Assembly (NCBI RefSeq): GCF_039523555.1
Contig: NZ_BAAAFN010000004.1
Coordinates: 297,176-361,175 of the forward strand
DNA from: Castellaniella daejeonensis
Lineage (GTDB): Bacteria; Pseudomonadota; Gammaproteobacteria; Burkholderiales; Burkholderiaceae_B
Length of the DNA: 64,000 nt
Reading direction: 5' to 3'
Under the pieces are notes generated by a model. That model was not told the origin of the DNA. It saw only the letters and a list, made by a program, of their open reading frames with translations, and did no database searches. The stretch's first letter is position 1; each line of letters starts with the position of its first letter. The position numbers and the translations under genes were made by a program. Shown in pieces: positions 56,258 to 64,000 of this stretch.

Positions 56258-57757
56258 ATGGCCAGTAAGAAAACTGCCCTTTCCGCCCTTTGCGCTGCCC
56301 TCGCCATCGCGTTCACTTCCCAGGCCTGCGCCGACAACGCCACGCTGACTCAGGCGGTCGAGACAGCAGTCCTCAACAATCCCGAAATCGGGGCGCAGTT
56401 CCACAACTTCCAGTCCGGCCTCGAAGGCCAGAAGGTCCGTCGTGGCGCCCTGCTGCCCGAGGTCAACCTGCAGGGCTGGACGGGCCGCGAGTACCGGGGC
56501 AGTACCAGCACCAACGGGTCCACCGACTGGTCGCGCAGCGGCTACAGCCTGTCCCTGCGCCAGCTGCTCTTCGACGGCTTCTCCACGATCAACGACGTGC
56601 GCCAGCTGGGCTTCGAGAAGCTGGCCGACTACTACACCCTGAAGGCCACGGTCGACGACCTGGCCCTGCAGGCGGCCCAGGCCTACCTGGACGTCCAGCG
56701 CTACCGCGAGCAGGTCGCCCTGGCGCAGCAGAACTACAACCTGCACAAAGACATCCTGGGCCAGATCTCCGAGCGCAGTTCCTCGGGGGTCGGGCGCGGG
56801 GTGGACGAAGTCCAGGCACAGGCTCGCCTGGCCCTGGCCCAGACCAACCTCATGACCGCATCGGGCAACCTGAACGACGTCACCCAGCGCTACCAGCGCA
56901 TCGTCGGCATGGTTCCGGCCGAAACCCTGGCCGAGGCGCCCGCCGTCGAAGGCGAACTGCCCAAGGATCCCACCGATTTCAGCCAGTCGGTGCGCGTCAA
57001 TCCTACCGTGCTGGCGAAGCAGGCGCTGGTCCAGGCCGCCGAGCGCGGCAAGGCCTCGGCACAGGGCCGCTTCTCGCCCACGCTCGAACTGCGGGCCGCC
57101 ACGGGACGCGACCGCTCCGATCCGCCCTACATCAACGACGAAACCACCCAGAGCTCGAACGTCCAGCTGATGGCCACGTTCAACCTCTTCCGGGGCGGCG
57201 CCGACGCGGCGCGCGTGCGCCAGACCGCGGCACAGACCTACGCCGCCCGCGACGTGCGCGACTACACCTGCCGCAACGTCCAGCAAGAGCTCTCCATCGC
57301 CTGGAACAACGTCGTGCGGCTGCGCCAGCAGCTGCCCTTCCTGCGGCAGCACGAGCGCGACATCGCCCAGGTGCGCGTGGCCTACATGCAGCAGTTCAAG
57401 ATCGGCCAGCGCACCCTGCTGGATCTGCTGGATACCGAAAACGAGCTGTTCGACGCCCGCCAGGCACTCACCAACGGCATCTTCGACCTGCGCGTTGCCG
57501 AATACCGCTGGCTGAGCCTGTCCCACAAGCTGATGCCGGCGCTGGGTCTGGCCGATCCCTACCAGGAACAGCCGGAAGAGGCCGCCAAGCTCCAGTTCCC
57601 CGACGAGGTCCTCAAGGCCTGCCTGACGCCGCTGCCGGATACCCGCAATCTGCAGCCCATCCAGGTCAATTATCAGTCCGGCCTCAAGCCGCCCGTGCTG
57701 GCGCCCGCCGGCAATGCGGCCGGCGCGTCGTCCGGCAAGGCCAGCGGCTGGAACTGA
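56258..57757 (+). CDS. TolC-family type I secretion outer membrane protein
   Basis: A 499-residue TolC-type protein. A Sec signal peptide (ALSALCAALAIAFTSQACADN, cleavage after about residue 26 ACA/DN) precedes two TolC repeats. FDGFSTINDVRQLGF and FNLFRGGADAARVRQTA are the repeated halves; AYLDVQRYREQVALAQQNYNLHKDIL and YMQQFKIGQRTLLDLLDTENELFDARQAL the coiled-coil arms. It forms the outer-membrane channel for the ABC exporter encoded downstream. ATG 56258 has AGGAG upstream. It opens the secretion locus. Confidence 0.92.
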   Translation: MASKKTALSALCAALAIAFTSQACADNATLTQAVETAVLNNPEIGAQFHNFQSGLEGQKVRRGALLPEVNLQGWTGREYRGSTSTNGSTDWSRSGYSLSLRQLLFDGFSTINDVRQLGFEKLADYYTLKATVDDLALQAAQAYLDVQRYREQVALAQQNYNLHKDILGQISERSSSGVGRGVDEVQAQARLALAQTNLMTASGNLNDVTQRYQRIVGMVPAETLAEAPAVEGELPKDPTDFSQSVRVNPTVLAKQALVQAAERGKASAQGRFSPTLELRAATGRDRSDPPYINDETTQSSNVQLMATFNLFRGGADAARVRQTAAQTYAARDVRDYTCRNVQQELSIAWNNVVRLRQQLPFLRQHERDIAQVRVAYMQQFKIGQRTLLDLLDTENELFDARQALTNGIFDLRVAEYRWLSLSHKLMPALGLADPYQEQPEEAAKLQFPDEVLKACLTPLPDTRNLQPIQVNYQSGLKPPVLAPAGNAAGASSGKASGWN

Positions 57758-57792
57758 TCCCACTGCTGGATAACTAAGGAACACCCGGGCCC

Positions 57793-57885
57793 ATGGCCTG
57801 GTCTGAAGGTGAAGGTCCGGAGGTCTGCTGCCGTTGCGGCACTCCGGCTTTCCCTGCAGCTTTGGGGAATGCCGATGGCCTCTGA
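57793..57885 (+). CDS. Possible 30-residue small ORF overlapping the next gene (uncertain)
   Basis: An open frame of 30 codons, starting ATGGCCTGG and ending TGA at 57883-57885, contains a Cys cluster (CCRCG). A TAAGGAA motif lies about 12 nt upstream, a rather long spacing. It overlaps the start of the 73-residue gene (57875) by 11 nt, a geometry seen in translational coupling. Too short for statistical support; it may be chance. Confidence 0.2.
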   Translation: MAWSEGEGPEVCCRCGTPAFPAALGNADGL

Positions 57886-58096
57886 GCAAGAACGTTTCAA
57901 GCAGGATCTCTCCGAGCTGGACGCGGAATTCATCCGCGTCCTGGAAGACCTGATCGATGCATTGATCGCCAATGGTTCCCTGCGCCTGACCGACCTGCCT
58001 CCCCAGGCCCTGGCCAAGCTTGCCGAACGCAAACGCACGCGCCAGCGTCTGCAGGGGGCCCTGAATCTGATTCCCGACGACGATGCCATCATCTGA
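57875..58096 (+). CDS. Small helical protein of the type I secretion/adhesin locus, unknown function
   Basis: A 73-residue protein, mostly alpha-helical and acidic in its first half (MASEQERFKQDLSELDAEFIRVLEDLIDALIANGSLRLTDLPP), with a Lys/Arg-rich second half. I do not recognise a family. GGGGA lies 6 nt before ATG 57875; ATG 57869 is possible but too close to it. Its 3' end overlaps the ABC exporter start by 14 nt, so the two are probably co-translated. Position between the TolC and ABC genes suggests a role in or regulation of the exporter; that is inference. Confidence 0.7.
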   Translation: MASEQERFKQDLSELDAEFIRVLEDLIDALIANGSLRLTDLPPQALAKLAERKRTRQRLQGALNLIPDDDAII

Positions 58097-60305
58097 GGCT
58101 GCTGCCGCCATGGCCGCTCAACCCGAAGCCATCAATCCCGCCGGTGCTGCGCCAGCGTCCGAATTGCCGGGCGCCACGCCGCACCAGCTGCATGACGACT
58201 CCTTGCTCAACAGCCTGGTCCTGGTCACGAGATTGCTGGGCAGGCCCTGCACCGCCCAGCAGCTGTCTTCGGGCCTGCCCCTGGTGGACCAGCGCCTGAC
58301 GCCGTCCCTGCTGGGCCGCGCGGCCGGCCGTGCCCAATGCAGCGCCCGCATCGTGCGCCGCGCCCTGGGCAATTGGTCGCGCAGCATCATGCCCGCCATC
58401 CTGTTCCTGAAGAACCAGCGCGCGTGCGTGCTGATCCAGGAGCGTGGCGACCATTACCTGGTCCATTATCCGGAAGCCGCCGAGCCCGTCGAAGTCCCGC
58501 GCACCGAACTGGAGGCCGAATATTCCGGCCTGGCCTGTTTCGTGCAGCCGCGCTACCGCACCGAAGACCGCACCCAGGACGCCCACATGCGGGCGCGCAG
58601 CGGCCATTGGTTCTGGGCCGCGATGCTGGGCAACTGGAAGCTCTACCGCGATGCCGTGGCGGCCGCCGTGCTGATCAACATCTTTGCGTTGATCATGCCG
58701 CTGTACACGATGAACATCTATGACCGCGTCATTCCCAACAGCGCGGTCGAGACCCTCTGGGCGTTGACCATCGGCATCGCCCTGGCGATGGTGTTCAACC
58801 TGGTGCTCACCGCCATCCGCGCCTATGTCGTGGACATCGCCAGCAAGCGGGTGGATGTCGAGCTGTCTTCGCGCATCATGGAACAGGTGCTGGACCTGCG
58901 CATGGAAAGCCGGCCGGTCTCCGTGGGATCCTTTGCCTCGAACCTGCGCTCGTTCGAGTCCGTGCGCGACTTCATCGCCTCCGCCAGCCTGACCACGCTG
59001 GTTGACCTGCCTTTCGTGCTGCTGTTCCTGGCCGTGCTGGCCTGGATCTCGCCGTGGATGGTGCTGCCCCCGCTGGTGGCCATCGTCGTGATCCTGGCCG
59101 TGTCGCTGTTTTCCCTGGCCCGGGTCGAAAAGATGACCCTCGAATCCTTCCAGGCCGGGGCGCAGCGCAACGCCGGCCTGATCGAGGCCCTGAACGGCAT
59201 GGAAACCGTCAAGGCGCTGAACGCCCAGAGCCATGCCCAGCGCATGTGGGAAGAGTCCACCCGCTGGCTGGCCGAGCTGGGGGCGCACATCAAGCTCACG
59301 TCCTCCGTCACCGTCAGCTTCGTGCAGACCTGCCAGCAGCTGGTCAATATTTCCGTCGTGGTCATCGGCGTCTATCTGGTCCAGGAAGGCATGACCATGG
59401 GCGGCATCATCGCCGCTTCCATGATTTCGGGGCGCTGTCTCGCGCCACTGGGCCAGGTCGTGGGCCTGATGATGCAGTACCACAACGCCAAGGCGTCCCT
59501 GAAGTCCATCGACAATTACATGGGCATGCCGGTCGAGCGCCCGGCCGACCGCTCTTTCATGCCGCGGCCCGTCCTGAAGGGCGGCATCGAGTTCCAGGGC
59601 GTCACCTTCGCCTACCCGAACAGCTCGGTCGCGGCGCTGGACAACATCAGCTTCCGCATCCAGCCCGGCGAAAAGGTCGGCATCATCGGCCGCATCGGCT
59701 CGGGCAAGACCACCCTGGAAAAACTCATCCTGAAGCTCTATGCGCCCACTTCGGGCGCCGTCCTGATCGACGGCATCGATCTCAACCAGATCGATCCGGC
59801 CGACGTCAGGCGCGCCGTCGGCTATGTGCCCCAGGATCCGGTGCTGTTCTACGGCACGCTCAAGCACAACCTGACCATCGCCTCGCCCTTCGCCACGGAC
59901 GAGGACGTCCTGGCCGCCGCCACCCTGGCGGGAGTGGATGAATTCGCCGCCGGCCACCCCGAGGGCTACGACATGATCGTCGGCGAGCGTGGCGATTCCC
60001 TGTCCGGCGGGCAACGGCAGTCGATCGCCATCGCGCGCGCCCTGGTCAACGATCCCCAGATCCTGCTGCTGGACGAGCCCAGCAGCAATATGGACCACCA
60101 GAGCGAATCCCAGCTCAAGACGCGCCTGCGGGCCGCCAGCCAGGACAAGACCCTCATTCTGGTCACGCACCGCACATCCTTGCTGGAACTGGTCGACCGC
60201 CTGATGGTCATCGACCACGGCCGCCTCGTCGCCGATGGTCCCAAGGCGCAGGTCGTCGAGGCCTTGCGCCAGGGCCGCATCGGCGGCGCGCGCAGGAGCG
60301 GATGA
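58083..60305 (+). CDS. Type I secretion ABC transporter with degenerate C39-like domain (LapB-type)
   Basis: A 740-residue exporter. An N-terminal C39 peptidase-like domain (about 35-165) begins HDDSLLNSLVLVTRLLG and lacks the catalytic Cys, as in LapB/HlyB-type CLD domains. Six membrane helices follow (about 190-460), then the nucleotide-binding domain with Walker A GRIGSGKTT (Lys542), signature LSGGQ (640-644) and Walker B ILLLDEPSSNMD. It powers export of an uncleaved C-terminal-signal substrate. The start at 58083 overlaps the small helical protein gene; the stop overlaps the adaptor start. The presumed cargo is the adhesin at 62469. Confidence 0.93.
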   Translation: MPSSEAAAAMAAQPEAINPAGAAPASELPGATPHQLHDDSLLNSLVLVTRLLGRPCTAQQLSSGLPLVDQRLTPSLLGRAAGRAQCSARIVRRALGNWSRSIMPAILFLKNQRACVLIQERGDHYLVHYPEAAEPVEVPRTELEAEYSGLACFVQPRYRTEDRTQDAHMRARSGHWFWAAMLGNWKLYRDAVAAAVLINIFALIMPLYTMNIYDRVIPNSAVETLWALTIGIALAMVFNLVLTAIRAYVVDIASKRVDVELSSRIMEQVLDLRMESRPVSVGSFASNLRSFESVRDFIASASLTTLVDLPFVLLFLAVLAWISPWMVLPPLVAIVVILAVSLFSLARVEKMTLESFQAGAQRNAGLIEALNGMETVKALNAQSHAQRMWEESTRWLAELGAHIKLTSSVTVSFVQTCQQLVNISVVVIGVYLVQEGMTMGGIIAASMISGRCLAPLGQVVGLMMQYHNAKASLKSIDNYMGMPVERPADRSFMPRPVLKGGIEFQGVTFAYPNSSVAALDNISFRIQPGEKVGIIGRIGSGKTTLEKLILKLYAPTSGAVLIDGIDLNQIDPADVRRAVGYVPQDPVLFYGTLKHNLTIASPFATDEDVLAAATLAGVDEFAAGHPEGYDMIVGERGDSLSGGQRQSIAIARALVNDPQILLLDEPSSNMDHQSESQLKTRLRAASQDKTLILVTHRTSLLELVDRLMVIDHGRLVADGPKAQVVEALRQGRIGGARRSG

Positions 60306-61666
60306 TGGGGATGCTGCCAGATTTCCTCGCCGGTCTGCGGCGTTCTTTCGCTCCCAAGCATCAGGGCGGGCGCGGCGACATGATCGGCGACGCCGTCTGG
60401 ACGCTCAGCCAGCAGCGCACGCGCGGTTCGCGTCTGCTGATCTGGATGTCGCTGCTCACGGTGGGTGTCCTGATCGCCTGGGCCTCCACCGCCAATATCG
60501 ACGAGGTCGTGCGTGGCGAAGGCAAGGTCGTGCCCTCGCGCCAGGTCCAGGTCATCCAGAGCCTGGATGGCGGTGTCGTCCAGCAGATCCTGGTGCGCCC
60601 GGGCGACAAGGTCGTCAAGGAGCAGGTCCTGCTGCGCATCGACCCCACGCGCTATTCCTCGTCCCTGGGAGAAAACCGCGCCGAGGCCCTGGCCCTGAAG
60701 GCCAAGATCGCCCGCCTGGAAGCCATCGCCAACGACACGCCCTACCAGGCGCCCGAAGACGTCCAGGCCCAGGCACCCGCCCTGGCCGAGCAGGAACGCA
60801 ACGTCTGGCTGGCCCGCACCCGCGAACTGCAGGCCAACCTGGAAGTCGCTCGCGAGCAGCTGAACCAGCGCCAGCAGGAATTGCGCTCCACCATCGCCAA
60901 CCGCGACCAGGCGGCCACCAGTTGCGGCCTGGCCTCGCGCGAATACTCCATGACCAAACCGCTGCTTTCCAGCGGTGCCGTGTCGCAGGTGGACCTGCTG
61001 CGCCTGCAGCGCGACGTGGCGCGTTTCTGCGGCGAGCAGAAAGCCGCCGCCGCCCAGATCGACAAGATCCGGGCCTCCATCCAGGAAGCCGAGGCCAAGC
61101 TCAAGGAAACCGAGGTCACTTTCCGCAACCAGGCGCGCACCGACCTGTCCGACGCGCGTGCCAAGCTGTCCGCCCTGCTGGAAAGCCAGGTCGCCCTGGC
61201 CGACCGCGTCACCCTGTCCAACATCCGTTCCCCGGTCAACGGCACCGTCAAGACCCTGACGGCCAATACGGTGGGCGGCGTGGTGCAGCCCGGCAAGGAC
61301 ATCATGGAAATCGTCCCGTCGGACGATACCCTGCTGCTCGAAGTGCGCATCAATCCGCGCGATATCGGCTTCCTGTATCCCGGCCAGAAGGCCGAGGTCA
61401 AGTTCACGGCCTACGATTTTTCCATCTACGGCGGCCTGCAGGGCCATGTCGAGGAAATCGGCGCCGACTCCATCACCGACGAAAAGGGAAATTCCTATTA
61501 CATCGTGAAGGTCCGCACGGAAACTGCCTACGTTGGCAGCGACGAGCGCCCCATCATTCCGGGGATGATGGCCGAAGTCCACATCCTGACGGGCAAGCGC
61601 ACATTGATGCAGTATTTGCTCAAGCCCGTTCTGCGCGCGCATTCCAACGCCTTCCGCGAACGTTGA
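60302..61666 (+). CDS. HlyD-family type I secretion periplasmic adaptor (LapC-type)
   Basis: A 454-residue membrane-fusion protein. One N-terminal transmembrane segment (LLIWMSLLTVGVLIAWAS, about residues 40-60) leads into a lipoyl half-motif (VRGEGKVVPSRQVQVIQSLDGGVVQQILVRPGDKV), long coiled-coil hairpins (about 125-310) and the C-terminal beta domain (GTVKTLTANTVGGVVQPGKDIMEIVP, YVGSDERPIIPGMMAEVHIL). It links the ABC exporter to the TolC channel. Start ATG 60302 overlaps the ABC gene stop by 4 nt. A LuxR regulator follows after 11 nt. Confidence 0.93.
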   Translation: MMGMLPDFLAGLRRSFAPKHQGGRGDMIGDAVWTLSQQRTRGSRLLIWMSLLTVGVLIAWASTANIDEVVRGEGKVVPSRQVQVIQSLDGGVVQQILVRPGDKVVKEQVLLRIDPTRYSSSLGENRAEALALKAKIARLEAIANDTPYQAPEDVQAQAPALAEQERNVWLARTRELQANLEVAREQLNQRQQELRSTIANRDQAATSCGLASREYSMTKPLLSSGAVSQVDLLRLQRDVARFCGEQKAAAAQIDKIRASIQEAEAKLKETEVTFRNQARTDLSDARAKLSALLESQVALADRVTLSNIRSPVNGTVKTLTANTVGGVVQPGKDIMEIVPSDDTLLLEVRINPRDIGFLYPGQKAEVKFTAYDFSIYGGLQGHVEEIGADSITDEKGNSYYIVKVRTETAYVGSDERPIIPGMMAEVHILTGKRTLMQYLLKPVLRAHSNAFRER

Positions 61667-61677
61667 AAGGACTCGCA

Positions 61678-62325
61678 ATGACGATACCGGTTCTGCTGCT
61701 GACCGCCGATGATGCCCTGTACCGCCATTGGTCCGGGCTGGACGGGATGGATTGGGCGCCCGCACGAGGCCACCGCCTGGCCGATCTGGCCCCCTGGGGG
61801 CGGCGCGGCGTTCTGGTCGTCATGGACGCCCGCCTGCTGCCCAAGGCCGGGGCGGACGTGCCCGACGTGCCGGCAGGGCTGCAGGTGGTCGTCGCCAGCA
61901 CCCATCCCGGCGACCCTGAAGGCCAGCGCGCCCTGGTCGCGGGGGCTGTCGGCTACGTGCACGCCTACATGCCGGTCACCGGCCTGGATCGCGTCCTGCG
62001 CCATGTCATGGGCGGCGAAATCTGGGTGGGCAAGGGCATGCTGTCGCGCATGCTCAGCCAGATCGGGCAGGCCGCGCCCGAGCCCAACCAGGACTGGGCG
62101 CGCGACCTGACGGTGCGCGAACGCGACGTGGCCCGTTATGTGGCACTGGGCCATTCCAACCAGTCCATCGCCGACAGCCTGGGCATCACCGAGCGCACCG
62201 TGCGTGCGCACATCTCTGCCATCTTCGAAAAGCTGGGCGTCACCGACCGCCTGATGCTGGCCCTCAGGGTGCACGGCATCGACCAGCATGCGGCGCAGGC
62301 AGCGTCGCGCAGCGTGGACGCGTAG
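61678..62325 (+). CDS. LuxR/NarL-type response regulator with atypical receiver domain
   Basis: A 215-residue protein. The N-terminal half (about 1-120) resembles a receiver: an acidic pair at Asp11-Asp12, a candidate phospho-Asp50 in VVMDARLL, and a Ser/Thr in VVASTHP. The conserved Lys of the fifth strand is replaced (VGYVHAY), so phosphorylation control may be weak or absent. The C-terminal HTH (LTVRERDVARYVALGHSNQSIADSLGITERTVRAHISAIFEKLGVTDR, about 140-188) is a clean LuxR/NarL domain. It lies between the adaptor (11 nt) and the adhesin gene, and a perfect palindrome follows its stop, suggesting local control of the adhesin. No histidine kinase is adjacent. Confidence 0.87.
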   Translation: MTIPVLLLTADDALYRHWSGLDGMDWAPARGHRLADLAPWGRRGVLVVMDARLLPKAGADVPDVPAGLQVVVASTHPGDPEGQRALVAGAVGYVHAYMPVTGLDRVLRHVMGGEIWVGKGMLSRMLSQIGQAAPEPNQDWARDLTVRERDVARYVALGHSNQSIADSLGITERTVRAHISAIFEKLGVTDRLMLALRVHGIDQHAAQAASRSVDA

Positions 62326-62345
62326 CTGGCTCCATGGCCTGGGCC

Positions 62346-62367
62346 GTATTGTCTTTTCCGACAATAC
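62346..62367. promoter_or_regulatory. Perfect 8+6+8 palindrome upstream of the adhesin gene (candidate operator)
   Basis: GTATTGTC and GACAATAC are exact inverted repeats separated by TTTTCC, 20 nt after the regulator stop and about 100 nt before the adhesin start. No T-run follows the second arm, arguing against a terminator. A LuxR/NarL-type dimer or another regulator is a plausible binder. Confidence 0.6.
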
Positions 62368-62468
62368 GCAATTCAACGCCGGGCGCGTAGCATCCCGATA
62401 CATGATCACCATTGCCGTGCGCCGATGCGCCGGTCAGTGCAACCGAATTCATCATTGAGGACTCCACC

Positions 62469-64000
62469 ATGGCTACCGATACCGTCCTGATCACCCACGT
62501 CACGGGCAAGGCCTGGATGCGCGCATCCGACGGCACGCTGGTCGCGCTGCACGAAGGCATGCGCGTGCCGGTCAACGCGCACATCATGACGGACGAGGGT
62601 GCCAGCGTGACGCTGCAGGCGTCGGGCGTGCCGCCGGTGATCGTGGGCCAGAACACCGACATGCTGGTCACCGAGGACCTGGCTGCGGCGCAGCCCCAGC
62701 CGGCCGACAATGCCGTGACGCCGCCGGCCGATCCGGTGGTCGACCAGGTGCTGGCCGCGCTGGATGCGGGCCAGGATCCGTTTGCCATTCTGGATCCGAC
62801 GGCCGCGGTGCTGACGGGCGGTGGTGGTGGCGGTGCCAGCTTCACGCGCCTGGCCAGCATCACAGAAGCCACCACGCCGCTGGGCCTGGCCTATCCGCGC
62901 CCGGGCGTGGAAACGCCCGAATTCGTGCAGCTGGGCGGGGCGGCCGCGGCTGCCGACGCCGTGCCGGCGGGTCCCACCCTGGATATCCCGGACCAGAACG
63001 ACAATCCTGGCGGAGAGCAAGGCAACCCGCTGGCGATCCCCGGCACGTTCGATATCAACGAAGCCGACACGACCGTGGGCGTCGATGGAACTTTCACTTT
63101 CTCCGCACCGGCCGGCCTGGCCGCCCTGGTGTTCAACTTCTCGGGTGAAACCGGCACGGCCGGCGGCGATGCCGCGCCCGCGGCCGATTCCCTGACAGTG
63201 ACGCTGGCAGAGCTCGTTGCGGCCACGCCGGGCACGCCCATCGTCATTGACACGGATCGGGGTGTGCTGACCCTGACCGGCTACGATCCCGCTACCGGCA
63301 CTGTCACCTACCATTATGTGTCCGACGGCTGGCAGGACCATGCCGGTGCCGCCACGGATCCGTCCATCGGGCAGTACCTGCCCGATTCGATCGGGGTCAC
63401 GGTGATCGACAGCCTGGGCCGTGCCGTCACCAGCCAGATCGTCGCGGCCATCACGGACACCGATCCGCTGGCCCGGCCCGATACGGCTGCCGTAACGGAA
63501 GACACTGTCCTGCAGGCCACGGGCAATGTCATCGCGGGTACCGGGATCGATAGCCAGGATACGCTGGCCGAGGATCCTACCCATGTCATTGCGATCCAGG
63601 CCCCGGGCGCGCCGGATGGCACGCCCGTGCCTGAAAGCGGCACGGTCACCGTGCAAGGCGCCTATGGCGACCTGGCAATCGACGCAGACGGAAACTATAC
63701 CTACACGCTGGCCGGCGAAGGCGACCCGCGCTACGACGCCGTGCAGGCGCTGGGGGCGGATGCGCATCCCACGGAAGTCTTCACCTATACCCTGGCCGAC
63801 CAGGATGGCGATGCCTCGACGACGACGCTGACCATCACGGTCAATGGCACGAACGACGTGCCCACGATCATCTTCGGCGGCGACAATGGCGCCGACGCGA
63901 ACGCGGCGGTGTCGGAAGAAGGCCTTGGGTTCGGCATCCTGCCGCCGCACGGCCCCGGCATCCCGGATGACGCCGGCGCTCCGGATACGACCAACAGCGC
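62469..64000 (+). CDS. Giant LapA/BapA-type surface adhesin, N-terminal part (runs off the window)
   Basis: An uninterrupted frame of 510 codons from ATG 62469 (AGGACT just upstream) to the window end. Residues about 1-75 (VLITHVTGKAWMRASDGTLVALHEG...) match the retention module of LapA/BapA-type adhesins. A near-consensus LapG-protease motif follows, DPTAAV at residues 109-114, then a Gly6 run (117-122) and FTRLASITEATTPLGL. Residues about 200-300 form a first Ig/RTX-like unit; about 345-480 a VCBS-type domain (ARPDTAAVTEDTVLQATGNVIAG ... FTYTLADQDGDASTTTLTITVNGTND). C-terminal RTX and secretion signal lie beyond the window. It is most likely the cargo of the upstream type I exporter. Confidence 0.87.
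   Translation, partial: MATDTVLITHVTGKAWMRASDGTLVALHEGMRVPVNAHIMTDEGASVTLQASGVPPVIVGQNTDMLVTEDLAAAQPQPADNAVTPPADPVVDQVLAALDAGQDPFAILDPTAAVLTGGGGGGASFTRLASITEATTPLGLAYPRPGVETPEFVQLGGAAAAADAVPAGPTLDIPDQNDNPGGEQGNPLAIPGTFDINEADTTVGVDGTFTFSAPAGLAALVFNFSGETGTAGGDAAPAADSLTVTLAELVAATPGTPIVIDTDRGVLTLTGYDPATGTVTYHYVSDGWQDHAGAATDPSIGQYLPDSIGVTVIDSLGRAVTSQIVAAITDTDPLARPDTAAVTEDTVLQATGNVIAGTGIDSQDTLAEDPTHVIAIQAPGAPDGTPVPESGTVTVQGAYGDLAIDADGNYTYTLAGEGDPRYDAVQALGADAHPTEVFTYTLADQDGDASTTTLTITVNGTNDVPTIIFGGDNGADANAAVSEEGLGFGILPPHGPGIPDDAGAPDTTNS

Overview
The window is about 67% GC, densely packed chromosomal DNA from a betaproteobacterium. Gene content and order point to Burkholderiales, most likely Alcaligenaceae (Bordetella/Achromobacter/Castellaniella relatives). 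The supporting signs are the tkt-gap-pgk run, folK-pcnB, the hda-HAD pair divergent from purM, tsaE-amiC, gcvTHP behind a tandem glycine riboswitch, and a C-rich/G-rich extragenic repeat typical of the order. I see no rRNA, tRNA, CRISPR array, insertion sequence or phage. Species cannot be fixed from the sequence alone.

Left part (1-15.4 kb). A three-gene envelope-stress cluster (DUF883/ElaB-like, YqjE-like holin-fold protein, YqjK-like protein) is followed by a UbiD-type decarboxylase, a membrane-anchored lytic transglycosylase, a class I aminotransferase and a small FAD-oxidase-like protein. Next come the malic enzyme-phosphotransacetylase fusion maeB, a patatin-like lipase, and a barstar-like protein translationally coupled to it. 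The section ends with rsmE and the central-carbon run tkt-gap-pgk.

Middle-left (15.4-30.3 kb). An isolated (S)-ureidoglycine aminohydrolase lies tail to tail with a LysR regulator. A metal-resistance module follows: a PbrR/CadR-type MerR regulator, a P1B-ATPase and a nearby CDF transporter, with a textbook MerR operator between regulator and pump. Then come metG, a small membrane protein, the Fe-S carrier mrp (apbC), and the outer-membrane assembly pair tamA-tamB.

Middle (30.3-55.7 kb). This is mostly housekeeping: dcd, an Orn/Lys/Arg decarboxylase, a BaiN/HI0933-type flavoprotein, a class III CoA-transferase, and the glycine cleavage operon gcvT-gcvH-gcvP. After it come a 4-oxalocrotonate tautomerase, an omega-aminotransferase, folA, and an HxlR regulator divergent from a SnoaL-VOC fusion protein. 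The section closes with folK-pcnB, a HAD phosphatase-hda pair, purM, miaA, mutL, a DedA protein, amiC, tsaE and an AEC permease.

Right end (55.7-64 kb). This is the most distinctive region. It holds a type I secretion and surface-adhesin locus: a TolC-type outer membrane protein behind a 524-bp AT-shifted, structured leader; a 73-aa protein of unknown function; a LapB-type ABC exporter with a degenerate C39-like domain; a LapC/HlyD adaptor; a LuxR-type regulator with an atypical receiver; and the first 510 codons of a giant LapA/BapA-like adhesin that runs off the window. The adhesin has an N-terminal retention module with a near-consensus LapG cleavage motif and then VCBS-type repeats. A perfect 8+6+8 palindrome sits between regulator and adhesin. 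Together these genes probably secrete a cell-surface biofilm adhesin and hold it at the surface.
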